DNA from: Paludibacterium sp. B53371
GTDB lineage: Bacteria; Pseudomonadota; Gammaproteobacteria; Burkholderiales; Chromobacteriaceae
NCBI RefSeq assembly: GCF_018802765.1
Contig: NZ_CP069163.1
Location: forward strand, 496,001-560,000
Reading direction: 5' to 3'
Length of the DNA stretch: 64,000 bases
Shown here piece by piece: positions 1-8,820 of the stretch. The position numbers and the translations under genes are program-made. Below the pieces are notes generated by a model. The model was given only the letters and a program-made list of their open reading frames with translations, had not been told where the DNA came from and did no database searches. How positions within the stretch are numbered: the first letter of the stretch is position 1; each line of letters opens with the position of its first letter.

Positions 1-163
1 GGATCTGCCGGGCGGGGAAGGGGGCTTCGGCTACGACCCTTATTTCCGCCTGCCGCCCTTCGACTGTACGGTCGCCGAGTTGCCGGCCGAGCAAAAGAAC
101 CGTCTGAGCCATCGCGGCCAGGCGATGCAGCAGATGCTGGCCAAGATACAGGCCATGGCATGA
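1..163 (+). CDS. rdgB: RdgB/HAM1 XTP/dITP pyrophosphatase, C-terminal end (partial)
   Basis: Only the last 53 residues are inside the window; the gene starts upstream. The family hydrolyses non-canonical purine nucleoside triphosphates (XTP, dITP) to monophosphates, cleaning the nucleotide pool. Visible motifs are GFGYDPYF, the family's late conserved block, and [10 protein letters not shown], matching the K-x-x-x-SHR-x-x-A nucleotide-binding signature just before the C-terminus. The reading frame begins at base 2. The stop overlaps the hemW start codon in an ATGA arrangement, so the two are almost certainly co-transcribed and translationally coupled. Confidence 0.9.
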   Translation, partial: DLPGGEGGFGYDPYFRLPPFDCTVAELPAEQKNRLSHRGQAMQQMLAKIQAMA

Positions 164-1341
164 GTCAGACCGTGTATGTCCAGCATGGTGGGCTGACCCA
201 GTTGCCACCCTTGTCCTTGTACGTTCATTTTCCCTGGTGCGTGCGCAAGTGCCCGTATTGTGATTTCAATTCTCATGAGGCGCGTGGCGGTCTGGATGAT
301 CTGGCCTATGTGCAGGCCTTGCTGCTTGATCTGGAGCACTCACTGCCGGCCGTCTGGGGGCGGGCTGTTCATACCATCTTCATTGGTGGCGGTACGCCGA
401 GCCTGATGTCCCCCGCTGCCATGGAGATGTTGCTGGACGGGATCCGTGCCCGGGTCAGGCTGTTGCCGGATGCCGAAATCACCATGGAGGCGAATCCGGG
501 CACCTTCGAAGCGGAGAAGTTCAAGGCGTTCCGGGCGTCGGGGGTCAATCGCCTGTCCATCGGCATTCAGAGTTTTGATGATCGCCAGTTGACGCGCCTG
601 GGGCGCATTCATGACAGCCGGCAGGCGCATGCCGCACTGGATCTGGCGCTGACGCACTTCGACAACGTCAATCTGGATCTGATGTACGCCTTGCCCGAGC
701 AGACCCTGCCGGAGGCGCTGGATGATCTGTCTCAGGGGCTGGCCCATGGCGTGACACATCTGTCGGCCTATCATCTGACGATTGAGCCCAATACCCTGTT
801 TTACCGTTATCAGCCAGCCGGCCTGCCGGACGAGGATCTGGCGGCGGACATGCAGGAGGCGCTGGAGGCGCGTCTGGCCGAGTCCGGCTTCGTCCACTAT
901 GAGACCTCGGCGTTTGCCCGACCGGGCAGGCAGTGCCGGCATAACCTCAATTACTGGCAGTTTGGCGATTATCTGGGGATTGGGGCTGGCGCGCATGGCA
1001 AGATCAGCTCGGCCGAGGGCATTGTGCGCGAGATGCGTTACAAGCAGCCGGCGGCCTATCTGCAGGCGGTACGCGATGGCGACGCGGCACAAAGCCGGCA
1101 GCGGGTCGCCCGCAAGGCGCTGCCGTTTGAATTCATGATGAACCTGCTGCGTCTGACCGATGGCTTCGAGCTGTCGCTGTTTGCCGAGCGCACTGGCCTG
1201 TCGCTGGCGAGTATTCAGCGCCAGCTGGCCCTGGCCGAATCACAGGGCCTGATCGAGCGAGATTTGCAGCGCTTGCGGCCTACCCTGATGGGACAACGCT
1301 TTCTCAATGATCTGCTGGGGATGTTTCTCGAGGAAGACTGA
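160..1341 (+). CDS. hemW: HemW-type radical SAM protein (heme chaperone)
   Basis: A 393-residue radical SAM protein. The CxxxCxxC cluster motif is C27, C31, C34 (context [12 protein letters not shown]), followed by a GGGTPS SAM-binding segment near residue 78. The HNxxYW motif (HNLNYW, about residue 264) marks HemW, the heme-binding chaperone formerly annotated as a HemN-like coproporphyrinogen oxidase; HemW does not perform that oxidase reaction. The length is close to E. coli HemW (378). Its ATG overlaps the rdgB stop by four bases, and rdgB-hemW adjacency is common in proteobacteria. The function rests on the family; the motifs are seen directly. Confidence 0.93.
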   Translation: MSQTVYVQHGGLTQLPPLSLYVHFPWCVRKCPYCDFNSHEARGGLDDLAYVQALLLDLEHSLPAVWGRAVHTIFIGGGTPSLMSPAAMEMLLDGIRARVRLLPDAEITMEANPGTFEAEKFKAFRASGVNRLSIGIQSFDDRQLTRLGRIHDSRQAHAALDLALTHFDNVNLDLMYALPEQTLPEALDDLSQGLAHGVTHLSAYHLTIEPNTLFYRYQPAGLPDEDLAADMQEALEARLAESGFVHYETSAFARPGRQCRHNLNYWQFGDYLGIGAGAHGKISSAEGIVREMRYKQPAAYLQAVRDGDAAQSRQRVARKALPFEFMMNLLRLTDGFELSLFAERTGLSLASIQRQLALAESQGLIERDLQRLRPTLMGQRFLNDLLGMFLEED

Positions 1342-1390
1342 TGGATGTGGGCGCCATCCATGGCGGTAAGGGCCATTGCTACCGTCAGGC

Positions 1391-1424
1391 TTGACGTTTG
1401 ACGGGTCAATTGGCATTCTAGAGT
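1391..1424 (+). promoter_or_regulatory. Candidate promoter with TTGAC-GG-GTCAA palindrome
   Basis: Upstream of the DUF2147 gene, TTGACG (1391-1396) lies 17 bases before CATTCT (1414-1419). A second TTGACG at 1398 is 15 bases before TAGAGT (1419-1424). The second TTGAC also forms a small palindrome, TTGAC-GG-GTCAA (1398-1409), that could be an operator. The hexamers are imperfect, so the exact promoter is uncertain. Confidence 0.35.
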
Positions 1425-1468
1425 CCGGGCTCCAAACTTACGTTTAAATATTACAACGGGGAAAACTC

Positions 1469-1906
1469 ATGATGATTCGCTGCAAGGCCGTGCTGTTCTC
1501 GGCGGTATTGGGTCTGCTGTCTTCTTTTGCCTTTGCCGATCAGACGCCGGTCGGTGTATGGAAAAATATCGATGATGAAACGCATCAGGCCAAGGCGCTG
1601 ATCGAAATCAGCCAGACCGCCAATGGCGAGCTGACCGGCAAGATCGTCAAGCTGTTGCAACACCCGGATGCGGTTTGCGATAACTGTGAAGGGGCGCTCA
1701 AGGGAAAGCCTGTGATGGGCATGACCATGCTGTGGGGGCTGAAGCAGGACGGTAATAGCTGGAGTGGCGGTCGCATTCTGGATCCGAAGTCCGGCAAAGT
1801 CTATAGCGCCAAGATGACGGTGATCGACGGTGGCAAGAAGCTGGAAGTGCGCGGCTTCCTGGGGATTTCCCTGCTGGGTCGTTCGCAGGTGTGGGAACGC
1901 CAGTAA
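1469..1906 (+). CDS. Exported DUF2147 family protein
   Basis: A 145-residue protein with a typical Sec signal peptide (residues 1-23, ending SFAFA before DQTP). The mature part has the DUF2147 features: an early GVWKNIDDET segment, a CDNC pair (about residues 71-74), a central GGRILDPKSGK stretch and the terminal RGFLGISLLGRSQVW block. These small lipocalin-like periplasmic proteins have no established enzymatic role. The gene stands alone between hemW and recG, with its own candidate promoter and a strong hairpin after it. The start could be either of two consecutive ATGs; the first is used. Confidence 0.85.
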   Translation: MMIRCKAVLFSAVLGLLSSFAFADQTPVGVWKNIDDETHQAKALIEISQTANGELTGKIVKLLQHPDAVCDNCEGALKGKPVMGMTMLWGLKQDGNSWSGGRILDPKSGKVYSAKMTVIDGGKKLEVRGFLGISLLGRSQVWERQ

Positions 1907-1923
1907 TCAACTGATTCCTGATC

Positions 1924-1960
1924 AAACGGGCCGGCAGCCTTGGGGGGCGCCGGCCCGTTT
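1924..1960 (+). terminator. Hairpin after the DUF2147 gene
   Basis: A perfect 12-bp stem (1924-1935 with 1949-1960, AAACGGGCCGGC and its complement) and a 13-base loop, 17 bases past the stop codon. The following T content (GTTTGTCTT) is modest, so it is a probable rather than ideal intrinsic terminator. Confidence 0.65.
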
Positions 1961-2019
1961 GTCTTGGCCGCAGGGAAAGCGCTGCGGGGGGAAATCGAGT
2001 TGCGTTACAATCGTCAGTC

Positions 2020-4068
2020 ATGATCATCACGCCCGACCTTGCCAATCAGCCGATTACGGCCGCACCGGCATTACTCAAGAAACTGGAAAAGCTCGGCATC
2101 CGCCGCCGCTTCGACCTGGTGCTGCACCTGCCTTTGCGCTACGAAGACGAGAGCCACTTGTGTCCCATCAAGCACGCTCCCTACGGGCAGCCGGCGCTGG
2201 TGGAAGGGGTGGTGGTTGCGCAGGAGGTGCAGTTCCGGCCGCGCAAGCAACTGCTGGTGCGCCTTGAGGATGAGAGCGGGCAGCTGGTGTTGCGCTTCAT
2301 TCATTTCTATCCCAGTCAGCAGAAGCAGATGGCCAAGGGCGAGCGCCTGCGGGTACTGGGCGAAGTGAGGCGCGGCTTCTTTGGCGATGAAATGGTGCAC
2401 CCCAAGTGCCGGCCGGTGTTGCCGGGGGAGCCGCTGGCAGACCGGATGACCCCGGTCTATCCGACGCTCTCCGGTCTGACGCAGCCCCAGCTGCGCAAGC
2501 TGATTCATGCCGAACTCAAGGCGCAGCCCCTGCAGGAAACCTTGCCACCGGGCTGGCGCGAGCAACTGGGGCTGTGCACGTTTGCCGAGGCGGTGCAGTT
2601 GCTGCACGCGCCGACACCGGATTACTCCCTGCAGCAACTGAATGACCCCCTGCTGCCTGCCTGGCAACGACTGAAATTTGACGAGTTGCTGGCGCAGCAG
2701 CTCTCGATGCGGCTTTCCTATCGTCAGCGCCGAACCGGCAAGGCGCCGCAGCTCGCCGGCGATGGTTCGCTGCGCCAGGCGCTCTCCCGTCAACTGCCGT
2801 TCGCGCTCACCGGGGCGCAGCAGAAAGTTCTGCAGGAGATTCTGGCCGATATGCGCCAGCCGCATCCGATGCAACGCCTGCTGCAGGGGGATGTTGGCAG
2901 CGGCAAAACCGTGGTGGCCGCCATGGCCGCTCTGGCGGCCATCGAGGCGGGCTTCCAGGTGGCGCTGATGGCGCCGACGGAAATTCTGGCCGAGCAGCAT
3001 TTTCTCAAACTGTCTGCCTGGCTGGCTCCGCTGGGGATTGGCGTCGCCTGGTTGTCCGGTTCCTTGCGCAAGAAGCAGAAGACCGAGGCATTGCAGCAAA
3101 TTGCCAGTGGCTCGACCCGGCTGGTGGTGGGCACCCACGCTTTGTTCCAGGAAGAGGTGTCTTTCGAGCGGCTGGGGCTGTCGATCGTCGACGAGCAGCA
3201 CCGCTTTGGCGTCGGGCAGCGTCTGGCGCTGAAGGACAAGGGCGGCGAACCGCACCAGCTGATGATGTCCGCCACGCCGATTCCGCGCACCCTGGCGATG
3301 AGCTATTACGCAGATCTGGATGTCTCGATCATTGACGAGTTGCCTCCCGGCCGCTCGCCGATTGTTACCAAGCTGGTCAACAGCGACCGCCGGGATGAGA
3401 TGGTGGCGCATGTAGACCGTATCTGCAGCAAGGGGCAGCAAGCCTATTGGGTCTGTCCGCTGATCGAGGAGTCCGAGGCGCTGCAGTTGCAGACTGCCGT
3501 GGATACCTTTGAAGCGCTGACCGAAGAGTTACCGCACTGGCGGGTCGGCCTGGTGCACGGACGCATGAAGCCGGCGGAAAAGGCCGAGGTGATGGCGGCG
3601 TTTGCCGCCAATGAGATTCAACTGCTGGTCGCCACGACGGTGATCGAAGTCGGTGTCGATGTGCCCAATGCCACGCTGATGATCATCGAACATAGCGAGC
3701 GCATGGGTTTGTCGCAGCTGCACCAGCTGCGTGGCCGGGTAGGGCGGGGCAGTGCCGGCGGCATCTGCGTGCTGATGTTCGAGACCCCTCTGTCCGAACT
3801 GGCCAAGGCGCGCCTGCGGGTGATTTACGAGCATACCGATGGTTTTGAAATTGCCCGTCAGGACTTGCAGATTCGCGGCCCGGGTGAGTTGCTGGGGGCG
3901 CGTCAGAGCGGGATGCCGATGTTGCGCTTCGCGGATCTGGAGCAGGATGCCGAGTTGCTGGCACAGGCTCGCGAGCTGGCGCCCAGGATGCTGAGCGAGG
4001 CGCCGGAGCAGGCCGAAGCGCACCTGATCCGCTGGCTGGCGGGGCGCGAACATTTTCTCAAGGCATAG
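2020..4068 (+). CDS. recG: ATP-dependent DNA helicase RecG
   Basis: A 682-residue superfamily 2 helicase that remodels stalled forks and Holliday junctions. The N-terminal wedge/OB domain (about 1-230, including LVRLEDESGQLVLRF) precedes the helicase core. Walker A is GDVGSGKT near residue 290, motif II is DEQH (about residue 391) and the motif VI-type LRGRVGRG is near residue 570. The C-terminal segment DLQIRGPGELLGARQSG is characteristic of RecG. The length matches the family (E. coli 693). It starts at the ATG following GTCAGTC, and no long in-frame upstream extension competes with it. Confidence 0.97.
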   Translation: MIITPDLANQPITAAPALLKKLEKLGIRRRFDLVLHLPLRYEDESHLCPIKHAPYGQPALVEGVVVAQEVQFRPRKQLLVRLEDESGQLVLRFIHFYPSQQKQMAKGERLRVLGEVRRGFFGDEMVHPKCRPVLPGEPLADRMTPVYPTLSGLTQPQLRKLIHAELKAQPLQETLPPGWREQLGLCTFAEAVQLLHAPTPDYSLQQLNDPLLPAWQRLKFDELLAQQLSMRLSYRQRRTGKAPQLAGDGSLRQALSRQLPFALTGAQQKVLQEILADMRQPHPMQRLLQGDVGSGKTVVAAMAALAAIEAGFQVALMAPTEILAEQHFLKLSAWLAPLGIGVAWLSGSLRKKQKTEALQQIASGSTRLVVGTHALFQEEVSFERLGLSIVDEQHRFGVGQRLALKDKGGEPHQLMMSATPIPRTLAMSYYADLDVSIIDELPPGRSPIVTKLVNSDRRDEMVAHVDRICSKGQQAYWVCPLIEESEALQLQTAVDTFEALTEELPHWRVGLVHGRMKPAEKAEVMAAFAANEIQLLVATTVIEVGVDVPNATLMIIEHSERMGLSQLHQLRGRVGRGSAGGICVLMFETPLSELAKARLRVIYEHTDGFEIARQDLQIRGPGELLGARQSGMPMLRFADLEQDAELLAQARELAPRMLSEAPEQAEAHLIRWLAGREHFLKA

Positions 4069-4152
4069 GGCCCCTGCCTGGGGACGTTTTGCTTGCCGCC
4101 AACCTGCCGGGTGCCATTGTTTTGCATCAAATGCCGTTGCCTGCTAGCAGGC

Positions 4153-4230
4153 AAAAAAAATGCCTTGGCTGGGGGGCCAAGGCATAAATGGGATTGCTGC
4201 AAACAACAAAGGAGAAACCATGATGAAGCA
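4153..4230 (-). ncRNA. Candidate CU-rich trans-acting small RNA
   Basis: No protein gene explains this stretch, but the minus strand has every part of a small-RNA gene. There is a promoter (TTGAAC, 17 bp, TAATAT), a predicted start near 4229-4230, a largely single-stranded body of about 45 nt and an intrinsic terminator. The terminator stem is 10 bp (4160-4169 with 4176-4185, loop 6) followed by eight U residues (4160-4153). The body contains UUUCUCCUUU (complement of 4208-4217), exactly complementary to a strong Shine-Dalgarno sequence and typical of Hfq-dependent SD-masking RNAs. An FNR-type palindrome lies about 61-62 bases upstream of the start. The predicted size is about 78 nt. This is inferred from sequence only. 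The plus strand of the same segment reads as AAAGGAG-N5-ATG followed by ten codons, an alternative explanation for the SD-like match. Confidence 0.55.
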
Positions 4231-4235
4231 GGCGT

Positions 4236-4264
4236 ATATTAGCAACATGTAAACTTCAGTTCAA
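4236..4264 (-). promoter_or_regulatory. Sigma70-type promoter of the candidate small RNA
   Basis: Read on the minus strand, -35 TTGAAC (complement of 4259-4264), a 17-bp spacer and -10 TAATAT (complement of 4236-4241). Both hexamers match the consensus at four or more positions with optimal spacing. The predicted start is G4229 or its neighbour 4230. Confidence 0.6.
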
Positions 4265-4283
4265 TTGTAATCAGGCCGCTACA

Positions 4284-4299
4284 CTTGACGTGAGTCAAG
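4284..4299. promoter_or_regulatory. FNR/DNR-type palindrome CTTGAC-GTGA-GTCAAG
   Basis: A perfect 6-4-6 inverted repeat whose core TTGAC-N4-GTCAA resembles the FNR-family consensus TTGAT-N4-ATCAA. Its centre (4291.5) is 61.5-62.5 bases upstream of the predicted small-RNA start on the minus strand, the classical class I activator position for FNR/CRP proteins. The half-site differs from the FNR consensus at one base, so DNR/NNR-type or unrelated regulators are also possible. Confidence 0.45.
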
Positions 4300-4356
4300 T
4301 TCCGTTCAGTCTGCTGGAAAATAGCTCGATTTGAAGTGGATTGACGGTTTGGAGAT

Positions 4357-4388
4357 AAAAAAAGAGAGCCGGATGGCTCTCTTTTTTG
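4357..4388. terminator. Bidirectional intrinsic terminator after pit
   Basis: Stem AAAAAAGAGAGCC (4358-4370) pairs with 4375-4387 around a GGAT loop, with A and T runs on the two sides. It lies 15 bases past the pit stop on the minus strand and works as an intrinsic terminator in both directions. Confidence 0.85.
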
Positions 4389-4402
4389 TGCCCGGACGGC
4401 GC

Positions 4403-5860
4403 TTACTGAATCCACAGCGAGGCGAGATAGTACAGGCCGGCGGCCAGCGCCATGGACACTGGCAGGGTGAACAGCCAGGCCAGCAGGATGGCGCGGATGG
4501 TACCGAACTGCAGGCCGGATTTGTCGGCCACCATCGAGCCGGCGACACCGCTGGACAGGACGTGGGTGGTCGATACCGGCATGCCGATGAAGCTGGCCAG
4601 GCCGATGGAAATGGCCGCCGTGATCTGCGCAGCCATCCCCTGGGCGTAGGTCATGTCCTTTTTGCCGATGCCTTCGCCCACCGTCTTGACCACGCGACGC
4701 CAGCCGATCATGGTGCCCACACCCAGCGCCAGCGCGACGGAGAGGATCACCCAGTAGGGGGCGTATTCGGTGGTTTGGGTCAGATCACCGCGCAGGGCCT
4801 GCAGATTGCGCTTGTCGCCGTCGGCCAGATGCGGCAGCTGGCTGGCCAGCTTGGCGGCATCGTCCAGACACAGCAGGCGGGTGCGGACATCCCAGCGTTG
4901 TTCGGGCGACAGATTGTGATAATCGGTGTCGTTCATCAGCGTCTGGTTGAGGGCGTCCACCGTCTTGCCGGTAGCAAGCGGGTTGCAGCCGTGGCTGACG
5001 CTGTAGTGGTTCTTCGACAGCAGCGTCTGCAGGGCGGCATCGTGCTGGGCATAGAACTGCTGCAGGTGCAGGGCGGCATCACGGGTACGCTCGATCTGGT
5101 ACGGGTTGCTGTCCATGTTGAGCACATAGTTGGCCGGCACGATGCCGATCAGCACCAGCATGATCAGGCCGACGCCTTTCTGACCATCGTTCGAGCCATG
5201 GGCAAAGCTGACACCCATGGCGGACAGGATCAGCATGAAGCGGGTCCAGAACGGCGGGTGTTTGCGTCCCTCGACCTGCTGACGCTGGTACGGTGTCTTG
5301 TGCATGTTGCTGCGGCCACGATAGCGGCGCAGCAGGATCACGATCAGCCCGGAAATCAGGAAGCCCACCATCGGGGAGAGCAGCAGGGACATGCCGACCT
5401 CGATGGCCTTGCCCCAGTTGATGCCCTGGGACAGCGGCGAGTGGTTAAGCAGGGCATTGGCCAGGCCGACACCGAGAATGGCGCCGATCAGGGTATGCGA
5501 GCTGGAGGCGGGCAGGCCCAGGTACCAGGTGCCCAGATTCCACAGGATGGCCGCGGCCAGCAGGGCAAACACCATCGACATGCCGTGTGCGGTATTGACC
5601 GAGACCAGCAGGTCGACCGGCAGCAGGTGCACGATGGCGTAGGCGACGGCCAGGCCGCCGGACAGAACGCCCAGGAAGTTGCAGACGCCGGAGGCAAAGA
5701 CCGCCAGACGTGGCTTCATCGACTGGGTATAAATCACCGTGGCGACCGCATTGGCGGTATCGTGGAAGCCATTGATGAATTCGAATGTCAGGACAAAGCC
5801 GAGAGACAGGAACAGGGTGATCGCCAGTTTGAGGTAGAGCCCGGAAAAAAGTGCCAGCAT
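4403..5860 (-). CDS. pit: PiT-family inorganic phosphate transporter
   Basis: A 485-residue polytopic inner-membrane protein of the PiT family: low-affinity, proton-coupled uptake of inorganic phosphate, usually as metal-phosphate. Both signature repeats of the family are visible: FEFINGFHDTANAVATVIYT near residues 26-45, and the second half-repeat with GVSFAHGSNDGQKGVG (about residues 215-230) and MPVSTTHVLSSGVAGSM near the C-terminus. A hydrophilic stretch (about residues 250-340) separates the two membrane halves, as in PitA. It lies directly downstream of the pstSCAB operon on the same strand but behind that operon's terminator and with its own promoter, so it is probably expressed independently. 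Confidence 0.93.
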   Translation of the reverse strand: MLALFSGLYLKLAITLFLSLGFVLTFEFINGFHDTANAVATVIYTQSMKPRLAVFASGVCNFLGVLSGGLAVAYAIVHLLPVDLLVSVNTAHGMSMVFALLAAAILWNLGTWYLGLPASSSHTLIGAILGVGLANALLNHSPLSQGINWGKAIEVGMSLLLSPMVGFLISGLIVILLRRYRGRSNMHKTPYQRQQVEGRKHPPFWTRFMLILSAMGVSFAHGSNDGQKGVGLIMLVLIGIVPANYVLNMDSNPYQIERTRDAALHLQQFYAQHDAALQTLLSKNHYSVSHGCNPLATGKTVDALNQTLMNDTDYHNLSPEQRWDVRTRLLCLDDAAKLASQLPHLADGDKRNLQALRGDLTQTTEYAPYWVILSVALALGVGTMIGWRRVVKTVGEGIGKKDMTYAQGMAAQITAAISIGLASFIGMPVSTTHVLSSGVAGSMVADKSGLQFGTIRAILLAWLFTLPVSMALAAGLYYLASLWIQ

Positions 5861-5891
5861 GATTCTTAAGGTAGGTTGAGTCTGAGGGTGG

Positions 5892-5920
5892 ATTGTTGGG
5901 TGGCAGCGCTATTCCGTCAA
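5892..5920 (-). promoter_or_regulatory. Candidate promoter of pit
   Basis: On the minus strand, TTGACG (complement of 5915-5920), a 17-bp spacer and AACAAT (complement of 5892-5897), about 30 bases upstream of the pit start codon. I see no Pho-box here, consistent with a housekeeping transporter. Confidence 0.5.
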
Positions 5921-6025
5921 GCCTGCAGGACAAAGGGAATGCATGGTGTCGTTTCCTGTCCAATGCAGGGTCAGAATCTTCTTGACATATGCAGATCCGT
6001 GAGGTCGTCAATCAGGCAAAAATGT

Positions 6026-6054
6026 AAAAAAAGCCACTGATTTCAGTGGCTTTT
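6026..6054 (-). terminator. Intrinsic terminator of the pst operon
   Basis: Stem 6029-6040 (AAAAGCCACTGA) pairs with 6043-6054. On the minus strand it is followed by a run of seven T. It lies 24 bases beyond the pstB stop and separates pst from pit. Confidence 0.85.
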
Positions 6055-6077
6055 GTTGGCCGTTGACCCGGGTGTCA

Positions 6078-6851
6078 TTAACCGAACTTGCCGGTTATGT
6101 AGTCTTCCGTGGCACGCTGCTTCGGCGTGGTGAAAATGGTGTCGGTCTCGCCGAATTCGATCATTTCCCCCAGGTACATATAGGCGGTGTAGTCGGATAC
6201 CCGTGCCGCCTGCTGCATGTTGTGGGTCACGATCGCAATCGTGTAGTCCTCTTTCAGCTCATGGATCAGTTCTTCGATGTGCGCCGTCGAAATCGGGTCC
6301 AGTGCCGAGGTCGGTTCGTCCAGCAGCAACACTTCAGGCTTGGAAGCGACTGCCCGTGCGATGCAGAGACGCTGTTGCTGGCCACCCGACAGCGAATTGC
6401 CGGACTGCTTGAGCTTGTCTTTGACTTCTTCCCACAGCGCCGCCTTGCGCAGTGCCCATTCGACCCGGTCATCCATTTCGGTCTTGCTCAGCTTTTCATA
6501 CAGCTTCACGCCGAAGGTGATGTTGTCGTAGATCGACATCGGGAACGGGGTCGGCTTCTGAAACACCATGCCGACCTTGGCGCGCAGCAGGTTGATGTCG
6601 ACATCGCGGCCGAGGATGTTGCGCTTGTCGAGCAGGATTTCGCCTTCGGCGCGCAGGCCGGGGTAGAGCTCGAACATGCGGTTGAAGGTGCGCAGCAGGG
6701 TTGACTTGCCGCAGCCGGACGGACCGATGAAGGCCGTTACCTTGTTGGCGGCAATGCCGAGCGAAATGCCCTTCAAGGCATGGAAGTTGCCGTAGAAAAA
6801 GTTCAGGTCTTTGACCTGGAGCTTGGTGCCAGTTTCAGCCATGGTGTGCAA
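6078..6851 (-). CDS. pstB: Phosphate ABC transporter ATP-binding protein PstB
   Basis: A 257-residue ABC ATPase of the high-affinity phosphate importer. Seen in order: Walker [10 protein letters not shown] (about residues 43-51), Q-loop VFQKP, signature LSGGQQQR (about residue 154), Walker [13 protein letters not shown] and the H-loop [10 protein letters not shown]. The [14 protein letters not shown]-like tail region, here [14 protein letters not shown], is typical of PstB. It is the last gene of pstSCAB, three bases after pstA. A second in-frame ATG three codons in (MAETG) could be the true start. No phoU follows, unlike E. coli. Confidence 0.96.
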   Translation of the reverse strand: MHTMAETGTKLQVKDLNFFYGNFHALKGISLGIAANKVTAFIGPSGCGKSTLLRTFNRMFELYPGLRAEGEILLDKRNILGRDVDINLLRAKVGMVFQKPTPFPMSIYDNITFGVKLYEKLSKTEMDDRVEWALRKAALWEEVKDKLKQSGNSLSGGQQQRLCIARAVASKPEVLLLDEPTSALDPISTAHIEELIHELKEDYTIAIVTHNMQQAARVSDYTAYMYLGEMIEFGETDTIFTTPKQRATEDYITGKFG

Positions 6852-6854
6852 GCC

Positions 6855-7757
6855 TTAATGGGATTGGTGTTTTTGACTGCCCAGCCAGCGGGCGACAATG
6901 TTCAGCGCCAGGACGCTGAAGGTAATCAGCAGCGAGCCTGCCCATGCCAGTGTGTGCCAGTCGTTGTAGGGACTCATGGCGAACTGGAAGATGACGATCG
7001 GCAGGTTGGCCATCGGCTGGTTCATGTTGCTGTTCCAGAACTGATTGTTCAGCGCGGTAAACAGCAGGGGGGCGGTTTCGCCCGAAATGCGCGCCACAGC
7101 CAGCAGGACGCCGGTCAGTACGCCGGACTTGGCGGCGCGCAGGGTGACATACAGGGTCACTTTCCACTGCGGCGTCCCCAGGGCGATGGCCGCTTCGCGC
7201 AGGCTGTTGGGCACCAGGCGCAGCATGTTCTCCGTGGTACGGACCACGACCGGGATCACCAGCAGCGACAGCGCCAGGGAGCCGGCCCAGCCGGAAAAAT
7301 GGCCCTGGGCGACGACGAACACTTCATAGACGAACAGGCCGATCACGATGGACGGCGCCGACAGCAGGATGTCGTTGATGAAGCGGGTTGCCGGAGACAG
7401 CCAGCCACGCTGACCGTATTCGGCCAGGTAGATGCCGGCCAGAATGCCGATCGGGGTACCGATCAGGGTGCCGAAGGATGTCATCAACAGACTGCCGACG
7501 ATGGCATTGCCCAGGCCGCCGGATTCGCCCGGCGGCGGAGTGCTCTGGGTGAAGACCGAAAGATGGATGCCGCTCAGGCCGTTTTGCAACAGCGTGAACA
7601 GGATCCAGCACAGCCAGAACAGGCCGAAAACCATGGCAAGCATCGAGATGCCCATGGTGATGCCGTTGATCATGCGCCGACGGCGGTAGATCGTATTATT
7701 CATCGAGTAGGATTCCGTTTCTTGCTTCGACGGCGATGCCAGCAGGGTGTCACTCAT
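6855..7757 (-). CDS. pstA: Phosphate ABC transporter permease PstA
   Basis: A 300-residue inner-membrane permease with about six hydrophobic segments, the first around residues 32-60. The conserved cytoplasmic EAA-type loop is visible at [24 protein letters not shown], the contact site for PstB, and the early [11 protein letters not shown] segment is typical of PstA. It forms the translocation channel together with PstC. It lies between pstC and pstB with only a few bases of spacing. [10 protein letters not shown] at residue 19 is a plausible alternative start, which would bring the length nearer to the usual 280-296. Confidence 0.94.
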   Translation of the reverse strand: MSDTLLASPSKQETESYSMNNTIYRRRRMINGITMGISMLAMVFGLFWLCWILFTLLQNGLSGIHLSVFTQSTPPPGESGGLGNAIVGSLLMTSFGTLIGTPIGILAGIYLAEYGQRGWLSPATRFINDILLSAPSIVIGLFVYEVFVVAQGHFSGWAGSLALSLLVIPVVVRTTENMLRLVPNSLREAAIALGTPQWKVTLYVTLRAAKSGVLTGVLLAVARISGETAPLLFTALNNQFWNSNMNQPMANLPIVIFQFAMSPYNDWHTLAWAGSLLITFSVLALNIVARWLGSQKHQSH

Positions 7758-7773
7758 TGGGTCGCTCCTTGGC

Positions 7774-8748
7774 TCAGGATGCCTTGCCTTCCTGGCTCTT
7801 CAGGCGCAGGAGCAGGATCTTCGAGCAGGCCAGCACCACGAAGGTGATGAAGAACAGGATCAGGCCCAGCTGGATCAGCGAGGCAATGTACAGGTCGCCA
7901 TTGGCCTCGGCAAATTCATTGGCCAGAGAGGAGGCGATCGAGTTACCCGGCTGGAACAGCCCCGGGGCGAAGTGCGAGGAGTTGCCGATGACGAAGGTGA
8001 CGGCCATGGTCTCGCCCAGTGCACGGCCAAGACCCAGCATGATGCCGCCGACAACACCGGTCTTGGTGTAGGGCAGGACCACGTAGCGCACGACTTCCCA
8101 GGTGGTCGAGCCCAGACCATAGGCCGACTCTTTCAACAGGGTGGGGACCACTTCGAAGACGTCTCGCATCACCGAGGCGATGAACGGAATCACCATGATG
8201 GCCAGAATCAGGCCGGCGGTGAAAATGCCGATCCCCATCGGCGCGCCCTGGAAGATCCAGCCGATCATCGGCAGCGGGCCGACATTGTCGATCAGCCAGG
8301 GCTGGATGCGTTCGGAGAAGTAGGGAGCGAAGACGAACAGGCCCCACATGCCATAAATGATGGAGGGGATGCCTGCCAGCAATTCCACGGCGATGCCAAG
8401 CGGGCGTTTCAGCCAGGTCGGGCAAAGCTCGGTCAGGAACAGTGCGATGCCGAAGCTGACCGGAACACCGATCAGCAGGGCGATCATCGAGGTGATCAGG
8501 GTGCCGAAGATGGGCACGGCGGCACCGAAGCTGCCTGCAACCGGATCCCATTCGCTTGAGGTGATGAAGCTGAAACCGAATGCCTTGATGCTCGGCATGG
8601 CGCCGATCAGCAGCGAAATCAGGATGCCCAGCAGCAGGGCCAACACCAGGAAGGCAAAACTGCGGGTAACGACCTTGAACACCTGGTCGAGCATCATCTG
8701 ACGCCGCATTACCTGATCGTTACTGTACTTTTCCATACTCGGACTCAT
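7774..8748 (-). CDS. pstC: Phosphate ABC transporter permease PstC
   Basis: A 324-residue inner-membrane permease partner of PstA, with an N-terminal hydrophobic segment (about 28-50) and five more. Typical features are the periplasmic [21 protein letters not shown] stretch and the loop [19 protein letters not shown], followed by the EAA-like [22 protein letters not shown]. The length is close to E. coli PstC (319). It is separated from pstS by a 72-base gap containing a stem-loop and from pstA by 16 bases. A start at MEKYS, four codons in, is equally possible. Confidence 0.94.
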   Translation of the reverse strand: MSPSMEKYSNDQVMRRQMMLDQVFKVVTRSFAFLVLALLLGILISLLIGAMPSIKAFGFSFITSSEWDPVAGSFGAAVPIFGTLITSMIALLIGVPVSFGIALFLTELCPTWLKRPLGIAVELLAGIPSIIYGMWGLFVFAPYFSERIQPWLIDNVGPLPMIGWIFQGAPMGIGIFTAGLILAIMVIPFIASVMRDVFEVVPTLLKESAYGLGSTTWEVVRYVVLPYTKTGVVGGIMLGLGRALGETMAVTFVIGNSSHFAPGLFQPGNSIASSLANEFAEANGDLYIASLIQLGLILFFITFVVLACSKILLLRLKSQEGKAS

Positions 8749-8762
8749 TGGTTGTCTGAGAC

Positions 8763-8788
8763 AAAAAGCCGGGGAGAGGCTCCCCGGC
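8763..8788 (-). terminator. Intercistronic hairpin/attenuator between pstS and pstC
   Basis: On the minus strand the stem GCCGGGGA (8768-8775 paired with 8781-8788, loop of 5) is followed by five T. It resembles a leaky intrinsic terminator. In pst operons such structures let the binding protein be made in excess over the membrane components. Confidence 0.75.
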
Positions 8789-8820
8789 CATTCTGGACAG
8801 CGTGAGCTGCCAATTCTGCA

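Noticed and set aside
4331-5869. A 512-codon open frame on the plus strand across pit
   Set aside because: It is antisense to a clear PiT transporter and its product is low-complexity Gly/Gln/His/Asp-rich, typical of the reverse frame of GC-rich genes.
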